Source of the DNA: Bin87 sp965232895
GTDB taxonomy: Bacteria > Chloroflexota > Dehalococcoidia > Lucifugimonadales > UBA3495
Reading direction: 5' to 3'
Length of the DNA stretch: 64,000 bases
Assembly (NCBI GenBank): GCA_965232895.1
Contig: OZ247430.1
Coordinates: 1,178,001 to 1,242,000, forward strand
The first letter of the stretch is position 1. Each line of letters begins with the position of its first letter. The notes under the pieces are model-generated. The model saw only the letters and a program-made list of their open reading frames with translations, was not told where the DNA came from and ran no database searches. The position numbers and the translations under genes are program-made. Positions 9,009 through 17,278 of the stretch are shown here, piece after piece.

Positions 9009-10088
9009 ATGAATGAAGCGACCACGTACCACGCCCAAGAAACAACCGATGACCCCATGTCCGACATCCGACAAGCCGCGGCAATCCTCGAAAACCCGTC
9101 TAACGCCGAAAAAGACGCCGTAGCAGAGGCGCTTTACCAAGTCTCCGACGGACTGGAGGATCTTGAGCACCACGCCGTAGGCGGCCTCGCCGCGGAGACA
9201 GCCCAGCAGTGGCAGCGCCTGGCCACCGACGCCACGCCCCAGCAGGAAGCAACGCTGCTCAACCAGCTGGAGGCCATCGCCGCCTACTGCCGCTACACCG
9301 AGACGGGCCAGCTGCCTACGCCCGAACGCCGCGAAACGGTCTCAAACACCCTCTGGAAACTGCAGAACGACGACAAGGCGCTGACGTTCATCGTCGCCGT
9401 TGACATGGCCAAGTACCATGAAGCACAGCAAAAGGCCAACGCTATGCAAAGTTACTGCTGGCCCACCGTCACCTTGGGCATGGGCCGCCCACCAGAAGCC
9501 CTCACGCCAAGACAGCGAGAACACCTATTGGATAGCATCGAGAAGATGCGCGAGTTAGCAGTCGACGTGGAAGCCCACGAAGCCCAAGCCGCCCTGGATA
9601 TCCTAACCCAGGACCTGGCACACCCCGAGATGGACAAAGAAGCCAGATACTCCACCTGGCAGAACGTGGGCAGGAACCTAGATCTGATGGACTACAGGGA
9701 AGCCCTCTACGCCGTTGGCGTCACCGAGGGCTTCCAATGGATCAACGGCAGTTTCGTCGAGCACGTCGAAGCCAGGGACCGGCCAGGGAAAGAACCCAAG
9801 CCATACGACATCGACGTCGTAACCTTCTACCATCAACCTGACGATCAGCCACCGGAATTCCACGACCTGTTCCGCACTTCGATAGTACGGGACCGGTACA
9901 ACATCGACGCGTTCAACCTGGTCATGGGCACGCCGACGACAAACCACCTCGTCGAATCCGTTGCATACTGGTACGGCATGTGGTCAACCCGACGAGAAGA
10001 CCAAATGCCCAAAGGTTTCGTCCAGGTCAATCTCGACCCCGAACACGACCCCGAAGCGCGCCAAGCACTGAGCGAGATCCAATTATGA
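9009..10088 (+). CDS. DUF6932-like (nucleotidyltransferase-type) protein with extra N-terminal domain
   Basis: This 359-residue protein starts at an ATG 8 bases after GGAGG. The C-terminal part (about residues 235-355) contains GFQWINGSFVEHVE followed by YDIDVVTF, then YNIDAF, VAYWYGMWSTRRE and KGFVQV. This pattern matches what I recall of the DUF6932 family, whose GS...DxD arrangement suggests a minimal nucleotidyltransferase fold. The helical N-terminal ~220 residues are not recognised. Stop and the next start overlap as ATGA (10085-10088), so the two are translationally coupled and probably form a two-gene toxin-antitoxin or abortive-infection-type module (inference). It begins the plus-strand defence-like cluster. 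Confidence 0.6.
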   Translation: MNEATTYHAQETTDDPMSDIRQAAAILENPSNAEKDAVAEALYQVSDGLEDLEHHAVGGLAAETAQQWQRLATDATPQQEATLLNQLEAIAAYCRYTETGQLPTPERRETVSNTLWKLQNDDKALTFIVAVDMAKYHEAQQKANAMQSYCWPTVTLGMGRPPEALTPRQREHLLDSIEKMRELAVDVEAHEAQAALDILTQDLAHPEMDKEARYSTWQNVGRNLDLMDYREALYAVGVTEGFQWINGSFVEHVEARDRPGKEPKPYDIDVVTFYHQPDDQPPEFHDLFRTSIVRDRYNIDAFNLVMGTPTTNHLVESVAYWYGMWSTRREDQMPKGFVQVNLDPEHDPEARQALSEIQL

Positions 10089-11016
10089 GCACTCAAATGT
10101 CCCACGCCGAGTACATGTCGTACGCGGCCGAGATCACCACCCTCAAACGGCTGTTGGAAGGATTACCCGAAGAACGCGCCACCGAATGCTACGGCTTCGA
10201 ATACCGCTTGGAACGCGCCCAGCAGAAAATCGAAGGCGTGCCGGTGCCGCCCAGACCGAGGCGGTGGTTGACCTCATTCCGCGGCGAACCCGTACAGTCA
10301 AAGTCAGGCATCGACGCCAACTTCGGCGCAGAGGCCGTTACCATCGCCAGCGACAGCATCAGGTTGACGACCGCCAGCACCACGGGCGAACTCAAGCCGA
10401 CCGGGCAGGTCCCGAGGAATGCGCTGGGTCAACCCATCATCGCCGGCGTAACCCTCGGCTCATTTGGCTTCGTGATGGAACTTCCCCCAAGGGAGGACAG
10501 CAACGACATTCCCAATCCCTCCGAAGAGGCCATCAACAGCGTGCAGGAACTCCTCGGGCAACGCTGGAAAGGGAAGACGACGAACTGGCGATTGCGGCAG
10601 GAGCAATGCACCCCCGAGCCGTCAACAAAGTCGTGGAGTTCCTCAAACTCATGAAAGACCGACGAGCGCAGTTTACGATGCAGTACGAAGGCGACGCCGT
10701 TAGTTTCCAGACGGAAGAGGATGTCGAAAACGCTCATCGCCGGCTCGTCGAGGTAAACGAGGACACCCGAACCGATGACGTGACAGGAAGGATGATAGGC
10801 GTCATCCCGACAACCCGCCAGTTCCAGATCAACCCGGACGACGCAGATCCCATCCGCGGCACGATTGGTCCGGAAATCCGTGACCCCTACGACACCGCTG
10901 CCCGCTTTACCAACCGACGCGTCCGCGCCCGAGTCCGTACCACGCGGGTAGGGCGCGGAGCGCCCAGACACACCCTGCTTGCTTTATCCCAGCTGCCGAA
11001 TCAAGAAAACGCTTAG
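10085..11016 (+). pseudogene. Frameshifted partner of the DUF6932-like gene (unknown family)
   Basis: The true start is the ATG at 10085, which overlaps the upstream stop. Frame one runs to 10654 (189 codons). Composition and sequence logic show that the protein switches near 10560-10570 into another frame, continuing ATLERED...HPRAVNKVVEFLKLMKD and ending at 11016. One lost base in a G-rich stretch (CTCGGGC) explains this and would give a protein of about 310 residues. The C-terminal half has the look of a compact conserved domain (TGRMIGVIPTTRQFQI). After the stop at 11014-11016 the same frame remains open and encodes CPDCKTHYPGC, a zinc-knuckle-like tail, so a nonsense change may also have shortened it. 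Function unknown; likely the partner or antidote of the upstream protein. Confidence 0.55.
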
Positions 11017-11383
11017 GCCACCCAGCAACGGAAGGACGTCGCGATATGCCCAGACTGCAAGACCCATTACCCTGGCTGCGCCGAAAAGCACAGCAAGCTA
11101 CAACGCTGATGCCAAATGCACCAGAGGCATCCCAACTTGGCATGGGGATGCCTCTCCGCTTGGAAACGGACCATCCAGTAGGGACCTGATCCAAGAGGTT
11201 CCACATGGCCCACAATGCTGCCACTCCGCCGACCATGTTCATTAGGCGCCATCGCGCGTCGGACATATTCTCAATGGCAGGTTGGGACCGCCGACAGCCA
11301 GACGCACAACCGATGGCACGCTTACTGCATACCTAATGGTATAGTAGTAGTTGCCACACAATGCCACACAGAGAGGTTCTCAA
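11017..11383. other. Intergenic stretch with hairpin and promoter-like sequence
   Basis: No full gene is seen. A perfect 11-bp inverted repeat (11123-11133 and 11145-11155, 11-base loop) could end the upstream transcript. An AT-rich segment around 11325-11350 likely carries the promoter of the downstream zinc-ribbon gene. The first 30 codons contain the cysteine-rich tail described for the preceding pseudogene. Confidence 0.4.
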
Positions 11384-11578
11384 ATGGCTCGCATTTTGAT
11401 TGAAGGTTTTCTCTGCGAGCGGTGTTGCTACCAGTGGGTACCGCGTCAAAGCGCGGGCCGAGAACCGAAAGTCTGCCCCAAATGTAAAAGCGTCTATTGG
11501 AACAAGCCACGCAAGTTGGACTGGCCAGCCGACAAACGCGCCATACAACACGACGAACGACCCCAGAGAACTGCATGA
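11384..11578 (+). CDS. Zinc-ribbon miniprotein (64 aa)
   Basis: The start ATG at 11384 follows GAGAGG at a good distance; an ATG 33 bases upstream in the same frame lacks this. The protein has two CxxC pairs (FLCERCCYQW at residues 8-17 and VCPKCKSVYW at about 29-38) followed by NKPRK, the layout of a small rubredoxin-like or zinc-ribbon protein. Such proteins are frequent hypotheticals in uncultured bacteria and near toxin-like genes, but no partner can be named. It is the first gene before the DUF499 operon, with a 76-base gap, so it may be co-transcribed with it. Binding of zinc is inferred from the cysteines only. Confidence 0.65.
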   Translation: MARILIEGFLCERCCYQWVPRQSAGREPKVCPKCKSVYWNKPRKLDWPADKRAIQHDERPQRTA

Positions 11579-11654
11579 CCCGCCACGAGCAGTACGTCCT
11601 ATCCCCCATGCGTAACTCTTATACCGCTCGCCTAATCTCGGAGAAAACGCCCCA

Positions 11655-14603
11655 ATGAGCAATCAGACACCAGTGCTGGACGCCTGCCCGCTGCGACCGA
11701 TCTCACAGGCCGGCGAGCAGTATGCCGCCGACATCATCCGCGGCCTAGACGACGAGCTGGCAACAGCCGCGACGGCGGCTGACTTCCTTGAAACGACCCA
11801 CCTAACCAGAGCCGCCGCAGATTTCCTGCGAATGGCCATGGACCGCGTTGCCCTGGGGCGTGACAGCACCAGTCCGTCCGTGTACCAGCTGTACAGCCGC
11901 TACGGCGGCGGCAAGACTCACAGCCTGCTGCTGCTGGCCGCCGCAGCGAAGTATCCGCACCTGAACTACTGGCACGATGCCGCCCAATTGGACACTGCAT
12001 CCGCCAAGGTGGTCGCCTTTGACGGAGAAAAGCACAACGTAGTCAACGGCGCCGGTCTGGATGGTCAAGGCACTCGGGCGCGGAGCCTAGCCGGATACCT
12101 GCTGTACCACCTGGGAGGTCACGAGGCACTCAACGCGTTCGCGGAAGGCGATGCAACTCTGGCCGACCCCGGCTCCGACGAGTTCCGACGGCTAATCGGC
12201 GACGAACCCATGATCATCGTCATCGACGAACTGGTCCACTACATCAACCGGGTGAACCAGCGCGCGGCCAGCGATCCACGCATCAGCGCGGAGGGAGTGC
12301 TGACCACCGTCAGCGCTCTCGCCAACGCTGTGGTCAACAGCCCCAAGGCGGTGCTGGTCATCACCACCCCCGAGGACTCCCACGAACTGCTGGAGGACGG
12401 GATCCAGAACGCCGCCGGCGACGCCATGTCTGTTGACACGCTGGCGTTGATAGCCATGCTGGACCGGATAAACTCCCAGTTGGGCCGGGTGATTCACCCA
12501 GTGGCGCCAGCAGGGGAAGCCGACCTGCCGGCCATCTTGCGCAAGCGCCTGTTCTACGGCGTGGACGAAGCCGCTCGCGGAGACACAGCCAACGCCTACG
12601 CCGCCGTTACCGCCCGCAACGGGCGAGCCAACGGGAACCTCGACTACCAGGGCTTTTACGAGGCCTACCCGTTCCATCCCTCTTTGCTGAACATCATCAC
12701 CGGGCGCTTGGCCGCCAACCGCAACTTCCAGAGAGTGCGCGGCACCCTGCGGCTGCTGGGCAACACCCTGCTGGAAATGCAGAGCGGCAGCGGCAAGGCT
12801 GCACTGTTGGTGCATCCCTACCACGCCAGCCCGCGCGTTGCCCGCATCCGTGACGAAGTGGTGAACCGCCCAGGCTTCTCCGAGCTGGATCCGGCCATCG
12901 ACACCGACATCGTCGGTAGCAACAGCACGGCGGAGAAAACCGGCAACGACCTGGCGGAACCAGCCGCCGTAACCATGCTGCTAGGAACCATCTCCCCCGA
13001 GAACAGCAACGGCCTCTATGCCGAGCAAATTGCCGATGCTTTGCTCTCACCAGACCGCGACGACTTCGGGGTCATCGCCAACATCATCGAACAATTCCTG
13101 AGCCGCGCCATCTACGTGGACGACAGCCCTGACACGCAGCGCAAGCGTTTCAGCAAAGACGCCAACGTGATGAAGGAACTGCTAGAAGCCAGAGACGCCA
13201 TTCTGGCCAACACCACGGCTATGACCGACCTGCTACGGCAGGCCATTACCAGCGCCTACGGAGGCGGCAACCGGCGCGGCGACCAATTTGAGGTCATGCT
13301 CTTCCCCTCCCGACAATCCAATGTGCCGGACAACCCCGACCGAGCCATTCTGGGCGTCGTCAATCCGGACCACTGGAACTGGACCGACGCCGCCAATCCG
13401 GCCAACGGGATGAGCAACCAGGATTTGTTGGACCTCCACCGGCACAGCAGCGGCAACGACGGCGAGGCGTCTCGGCAGTACCCGAACAACGCTCTGCTGC
13501 TGGCCGCCCATGACGCCAACTTGGGCCGTATTCGGGAGGACATAGCCACCATGGAAGCAGCCGACCGGCTGCTCAAGGACACCACCCGACCTCTGCCTCA
13601 GCACCGGCGGGACACGCTGGAAAACATCCGCGCTACGTCTGAGAAGAACGCCACCACCGGCATCCAGAACAAATTCACCCACCTGTTCTCGGCTGGCAAT
13701 ACCCAACAGCACCAGTGGCCGGAACCGCACAGCCACCTGGAGCAGCGTACCTTGGAGTCAATCACCGACGCCGCCGGCAAGGGCCAGGACGGTGTCTTGC
13801 AGGCACTAGGGGACCGGGTGCTACGTGGCAGCACCGCAGGACTGAGCAAGACCGCCTGGAGCCGGGTGGGCACCATTACCAACGACCAGGGCAGCACCTT
13901 GGGCGAGCTGCGCGATTACTTCGCCAGAACCCCGGACGCGCGCATCATCATCAATGACGCGACCTGGCGGGCCGTGGTGACCAACGGTGTCGGCAACGAT
14001 GCCCTCCACATCGTCACGCCCAGCGGCGAGGTGAGCCCCAACGGCTATGATTCCAACTGGCGAGTATGGGTGAAGGGCCACGAACCGCAACCAGAAACCG
14101 ACGGCGCCGGAACAGAAAGCAACGAAAGCGGCAATGGCAGCAGCAGTGGCACACAAACCGGCGGTACGACCGGTGGTAACAACTCCGGTGGAACCAGCGG
14201 CCGACAAACCACGTTTACCAGCGGTAAGATGGCCGGCCGCGCCGCCTATGAAGCCGTGAAGCGGTTCATGGACGACAACGGCCACGACTGGTCCGCGCTG
14301 GCGTCCTGCCAAGTCAAGGGAACCAGCGCGACGCTGGCTGACCAAGTCGCCAGCATTGCCCAGGGCGACGACAGAGGCATCGCCATCACGATGCGAGCGC
14401 AGAACCGGCGGTTGCAGGTTGGCGTCACCGAAGCACCGCCCAGCGAGTTCAAGGACTACTCCGGGCCGGCCAAGCGAATGATGAACAAGGCAGAGGTGAG
14501 CGCCGCAGACGTGAGCGTGCAACTTGAGCCGGACGACGCCCAGCGCGTACTGGAAAAGCTGAACAACCGGGACGAAGCCAACATCAGCGTTTCGTTCCAC
14601 TGA
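11655..14603 (+). CDS. DUF499-family AAA+ ATPase of a defence-island methylase operon
   Basis: The 982-residue protein has a Walker A motif YGGGKTHS (residues 83-90), Walker B with IIVIDELVHY (about 187-196) and the FHPSLLNII element typical of DUF499/COG1483 ATPases. Length and motif order fit that family. A Gly/Ser/Thr/Asn-rich linker (about 815-850) separates the ATPase body from a C-terminal domain of about 130 residues. By family knowledge these ATPases recur beside DUF1156 methylases in prokaryotic defence islands, where they are thought to drive restriction or translocation. Here the next four genes follow with gaps of 28 bases or less, or with overlaps, ending in a DUF1156 methylase. 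It should be cytosolic, with no signal or membrane segments. Confidence 0.8.
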   Translation: MSNQTPVLDACPLRPISQAGEQYAADIIRGLDDELATAATAADFLETTHLTRAAADFLRMAMDRVALGRDSTSPSVYQLYSRYGGGKTHSLLLLAAAAKYPHLNYWHDAAQLDTASAKVVAFDGEKHNVVNGAGLDGQGTRARSLAGYLLYHLGGHEALNAFAEGDATLADPGSDEFRRLIGDEPMIIVIDELVHYINRVNQRAASDPRISAEGVLTTVSALANAVVNSPKAVLVITTPEDSHELLEDGIQNAAGDAMSVDTLALIAMLDRINSQLGRVIHPVAPAGEADLPAILRKRLFYGVDEAARGDTANAYAAVTARNGRANGNLDYQGFYEAYPFHPSLLNIITGRLAANRNFQRVRGTLRLLGNTLLEMQSGSGKAALLVHPYHASPRVARIRDEVVNRPGFSELDPAIDTDIVGSNSTAEKTGNDLAEPAAVTMLLGTISPENSNGLYAEQIADALLSPDRDDFGVIANIIEQFLSRAIYVDDSPDTQRKRFSKDANVMKELLEARDAILANTTAMTDLLRQAITSAYGGGNRRGDQFEVMLFPSRQSNVPDNPDRAILGVVNPDHWNWTDAANPANGMSNQDLLDLHRHSSGNDGEASRQYPNNALLLAAHDANLGRIREDIATMEAADRLLKDTTRPLPQHRRDTLENIRATSEKNATTGIQNKFTHLFSAGNTQQHQWPEPHSHLEQRTLESITDAAGKGQDGVLQALGDRVLRGSTAGLSKTAWSRVGTITNDQGSTLGELRDYFARTPDARIIINDATWRAVVTNGVGNDALHIVTPSGEVSPNGYDSNWRVWVKGHEPQPETDGAGTESNESGNGSSSGTQTGGTTGGNNSGGTSGRQTTFTSGKMAGRAAYEAVKRFMDDNGHDWSALASCQVKGTSATLADQVASIAQGDDRGIAITMRAQNRRLQVGVTEAPPSEFKDYSGPAKRMMNKAEVSAADVSVQLEPDDAQRVLEKLNNRDEANISVSFH

Positions 14604-14620
14604 CCCGAAAGGAACCCGCA

Positions 14621-15058
14621 ATGACCCTCATGCGAGAAACCCCCAAGGACCACGGCCTGCTCTTGGACCACGACCCCAGAGGCAACCGCCGCCTGTCCGT
14701 CACCCTCGCCGGCAAGTCGCCTCGCAAGAATGGGCGCCGATTGCAGTACGCCACCGGCACGCTGTACCAACGCTGCGTCCAGCACGTGTCCACCATTCTG
14801 TGGAACCATCACGGCCAACGGCTGCAACCCCAGGAAGAAGCCGGCCGACAGTATCACCCCATCACCGAGGAAGCCGCAGTGCAGATCCGCCTGCTGCTGG
14901 ACGCGGTGGAAGGCACAGAACGAGCCGACAAGGCAGAACAGCTGGCCCGCGCCGTCGCCGACCTGCATCCCTGCGAAAGCAGTTGGTGGTACGCCTGCCA
15001 CAAGAACCGCAACCGTCCTCGCCGCGTATTGGACGCGCTGACATTGATGTATGCGTAG
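14621..15058 (+). CDS. Small conserved-looking protein of the DUF499/DUF1156 operon
   Basis: A 145-residue, Arg/His/Gln-rich protein starts at an ATG 17 bases after the ATPase stop, preceded by GAAAGGAA. No motif is recognised with certainty. Visible elements are an N-terminal beta-like stretch, a helical middle with QIRLLLDAVEG and a C-terminal WWYACHKNRNRPRRVLDAL. Its position between ATPase and BrnT-like gene, with tight spacing on both sides, makes it very likely a component of the same system. Basic residues suggest nucleic-acid contact (inference). It may correspond to a small accessory DUF that travels with DUF499 genes, which I cannot confirm. Confidence 0.6.
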   Translation: MTLMRETPKDHGLLLDHDPRGNRRLSVTLAGKSPRKNGRRLQYATGTLYQRCVQHVSTILWNHHGQRLQPQEEAGRQYHPITEEAAVQIRLLLDAVEGTERADKAEQLARAVADLHPCESSWWYACHKNRNRPRRVLDALTLMYA

Positions 15059-15085
15059 CCGCAAGAGCCTAGGACTGACACGCCG

Positions 15086-15367
15086 ATGTGGTCTTGGAAT
15101 GCTAACAAGAACGCCGCAAACCAGTACCTACATGGGGTGTCGTTCCAAGAGGCGCAGCAAGTCTTCGACGACCAGCTTTCAGCTACGCGACCTGACCCTG
15201 AACACAGTTGGTACGAGCAACGATTCCAAACGATAGGAATGACCCATTCACAAAGGCTGGTGTTCGTTGTCCATACCTGGGACGAGAAAACCCAATCAGG
15301 ACGCATCATCTCCGCCCGCGAACCAACACCACATGAGACAACCGACTATGAGCGCGGAAACTTCTGA
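15086..15367 (+). CDS. BrnT-like ribonuclease toxin (DUF497)
   Basis: The 93-residue protein shows the BrnT signature: WNANKNAANQYLHGVSFQEA, then VFDD, HSWYEQRF, IGMTHSQRLVFVV and RIISAREPTPHE near the C-terminus. BrnT proteins have a RelE-like fold and cut RNA; they are normally neutralised by BrnA encoded just downstream. No BrnA-type ribbon-helix-helix protein is seen here. The following gene is a 450-residue unknown protein whose start overlaps this one. Start choice: ATG at 15086, 27 bases after the upstream stop, with a weak ribosome site. The gene sits inside a putative anti-phage operon rather than in a free-standing toxin-antitoxin pair. Length matches the family (about 90-95 residues). 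Confidence 0.8.
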   Translation: MWSWNANKNAANQYLHGVSFQEAQQVFDDQLSATRPDPEHSWYEQRFQTIGMTHSQRLVFVVHTWDEKTQSGRIISAREPTPHETTDYERGNF

Positions 15368-16700
15368 CAACAAATCCCTAGAATTCATCCCGGAAGTGAC
15401 CGACTGGACCGGCGCGGTACGCGGGATGTTCGCCAACCGCACGAACCTGCCTTACCAAGAGGAAACGGTGCCTCTTTTCGATGACAAACATCGCAACTAC
15501 ACCGGGCCTTCGCTGCGCGCCGAGACAGAATATTCGTTCTACAACCGTTCATCGTTGGTTGGGTTCAAGCACCTTCGGGAAATGCTACAGCGTTGGGTAG
15601 ACCGAATGCCACCGGACAAGCAAAAAAGTATCGCGAGCCGCATACGACATGGCGGCTTCGGCTCCCCAGTTGAACAGCAAAATTTCGATGGCGCATTTTT
15701 CGAGCTGTTCCTGCACGAGTTCCTGAACGGGACAGGCGGCCACACGGTGGTAGAACCGAGAATCGGTCGTTTGACGCCCGATTTCGGCGTCACGGAGACG
15801 GGAAAGGACGGGACCAAGATCAATTACATGGTCGAAGCCACTGACGTCAACGTACAGCGGGGAACAGACCTCGATTCAAACTGGAACGAAAAGCGTGCCC
15901 TCGACATTTTGGACGAAATTGAGACCCCAGATTTCCGATTGTTCGTCGAGACCCAGGGAACCCTCGCTTCGATGCCGCGCAAGCGCGACTTGAAGCGACC
16001 CTTCGAGGAACTGGTCAGGAGCGCAAACTACGACGAAGTCAGAGCAAAGTCAGAACTTTACGGCTTTTTTGACGCCACCCTACCTGCAACGGCATTCCAG
16101 CACGGCAATTGGAGCGTCGCAGGCCAACTCATCCCGGTTCCTCCAGAACGCCGCCCACGTAAGGGCCGTTTCATCGGCGCTGGTCCGACAAAAGTCGGTG
16201 GCGTCAACGATATTGCAAAGCCCAAGGATAGGCTGTACGACAAGGCTAAGCGTTATAGGGAGGTTGACAACCTCATAATTGCCATCAGTGCTGACTGGTG
16301 GCTGGAAAGAATCGCCGAAATTTTGTTCGGTAGTCTGGCGTACCAAATCTCTGTCCCCAATGACCCAACCTACGCTGGTCCGCTACCGCCTGGGCGCAGC
16401 ATACAGCAGCCGGACGGCTTCTGGTTTAACACCAGAGGCCCTCTGAACGAGAACGTTATTGGAGTGGTAGCTTTCTATGGCCTCCACGCCCATTGCGTTG
16501 ACAAAGCCAATGCAGTGTTTTATGCGAACCCTTATACCCGAAAACCAATGCCGTCGTGGACCCGTGAAATTACCCACGCTGAATACCTAGACGGCAAGGT
16601 TGAAATCGTCGAAGGTCTCCCACCCTGCTTTTTCGCAAAAGACCATGAACCGTGGCAGGGCGATTGGGAGTTCGAGCGTCAACAAGGAGCTGCCAATTGA
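15348..16700 (+). CDS. Putative PD-(D/E)XK-like protein of the defence operon
   Basis: About 450 residues from the ATG at 15348 (an ATG at 15333 is an alternative); it overlaps the BrnT-like gene by 20 bases. Residues ~120-165 contain FFELFLHEFLNG, a G..V.EPRI strand, LTPDFGV and NYMVEATDVN. This E...PDF...VEAT arrangement resembles the core of PD-(D/E)XK nucleases, with Thr in place of the usual Lys, so catalysis is uncertain. The rest of the protein is not recognised. It contains RYREVDNLIIAISADWW, and a C-terminal segment in which gene products of this type often carry substrate-binding loops. The next gene, the methylase, starts within its stop (TTGA overlap), so it is probably the cleavage or sensor subunit of the same system (inference). 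Confidence 0.6.
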   Translation: MSAETSDNKSLEFIPEVTDWTGAVRGMFANRTNLPYQEETVPLFDDKHRNYTGPSLRAETEYSFYNRSSLVGFKHLREMLQRWVDRMPPDKQKSIASRIRHGGFGSPVEQQNFDGAFFELFLHEFLNGTGGHTVVEPRIGRLTPDFGVTETGKDGTKINYMVEATDVNVQRGTDLDSNWNEKRALDILDEIETPDFRLFVETQGTLASMPRKRDLKRPFEELVRSANYDEVRAKSELYGFFDATLPATAFQHGNWSVAGQLIPVPPERRPRKGRFIGAGPTKVGGVNDIAKPKDRLYDKAKRYREVDNLIIAISADWWLERIAEILFGSLAYQISVPNDPTYAGPLPPGRSIQQPDGFWFNTRGPLNENVIGVVAFYGLHAHCVDKANAVFYANPYTRKPMPSWTREITHAEYLDGKVEIVEGLPPCFFAKDHEPWQGDWEFERQQGAAN

Positions 16701-17278
16701 CGACCGCTTCGCGCCTCATCGAAAAATGGCTACCCATCAACGAAGTCTCCATTGAAGCCGTCCGTGAGGGCGGCGCTCTGGCCGGCCACCCGCCGGTCAA
16801 CCAGCTTCACGTCTGGTGGGCACGTCGACCTCTGATTGCATCCCGCGCAGCCGTCGCGGCATCCTTGCTACCCATCGACGCCCACCGGAGCAGGTTCATC
16901 ACCAACATTGGAACTACCACCGAGGTGGTCTCTGCTCGACGTCAGATGGACGCCATCAAAGCCGAGGGCGGCTGGTCAGACATATCCTTCCCAAACGACC
17001 GGGCCTTCAAGCACAACCCAGATTTCCTGCCCAATGACACCACCGAGGCCCCGTTAGTCCTCAACGTCACAGCCGGCGGCGGCTCCATTCCATTTGAGGC
17101 TGGACGCTTGGGCTTTCGCACCATAGCCAACGAGCTGAATCCAGTGGCCTCCCACATCCTGCGTGCCACTTGCGAATGGCCCCAGCGGTACTTCGCTAGT
17201 TCCATTGTCGTCATCATTCTCAACCTCCTGGTTGTTATTCGGATTCATGCTTCGAGGGAAGACCCGAAGGCTTTCTAG
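16697..17278 (+). CDS. DUF1156 DNA methylase, truncated after the SAM-binding region
   Basis: The start is the TTG at 16697, overlapping the upstream TGA and placed 7 bases after AAGGAG. The N-terminus has the DUF1156 hallmark: IEKWLPINEVSIEA and LHVWWARRPL..SRA. A methyltransferase motif I-like region follows (TAGGGSIPFEAGRLGF, NELNPVASHI). DUF1156/COG1743 proteins are usually about 900-1000 residues; this one ends at 193. Homology stops at about residue 165 (near base 17195), and the last ~28 codons read into unrelated sequence antisense to the next gene. The catalytic motif (xPPY) and Zn-binding part are therefore missing and the product should be inactive. A cut by recombination or element insertion is likely, because no remaining part of the gene occurs in the rest of the window. 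Confidence 0.75.
   Translation: MTTASRLIEKWLPINEVSIEAVREGGALAGHPPVNQLHVWWARRPLIASRAAVAASLLPIDAHRSRFITNIGTTTEVVSARRQMDAIKAEGGWSDISFPNDRAFKHNPDFLPNDTTEAPLVLNVTAGGGSIPFEAGRLGFRTIANELNPVASHILRATCEWPQRYFASSIVVIILNLLVVIRIHASREDPKAF

Noticed and set aside
15333..15347. ATG at 15333 as start of the 450-residue defence protein
   Set aside because: It has no ribosome site, whereas ATG 15348 is preceded by GAGA; kept only as an alternative.
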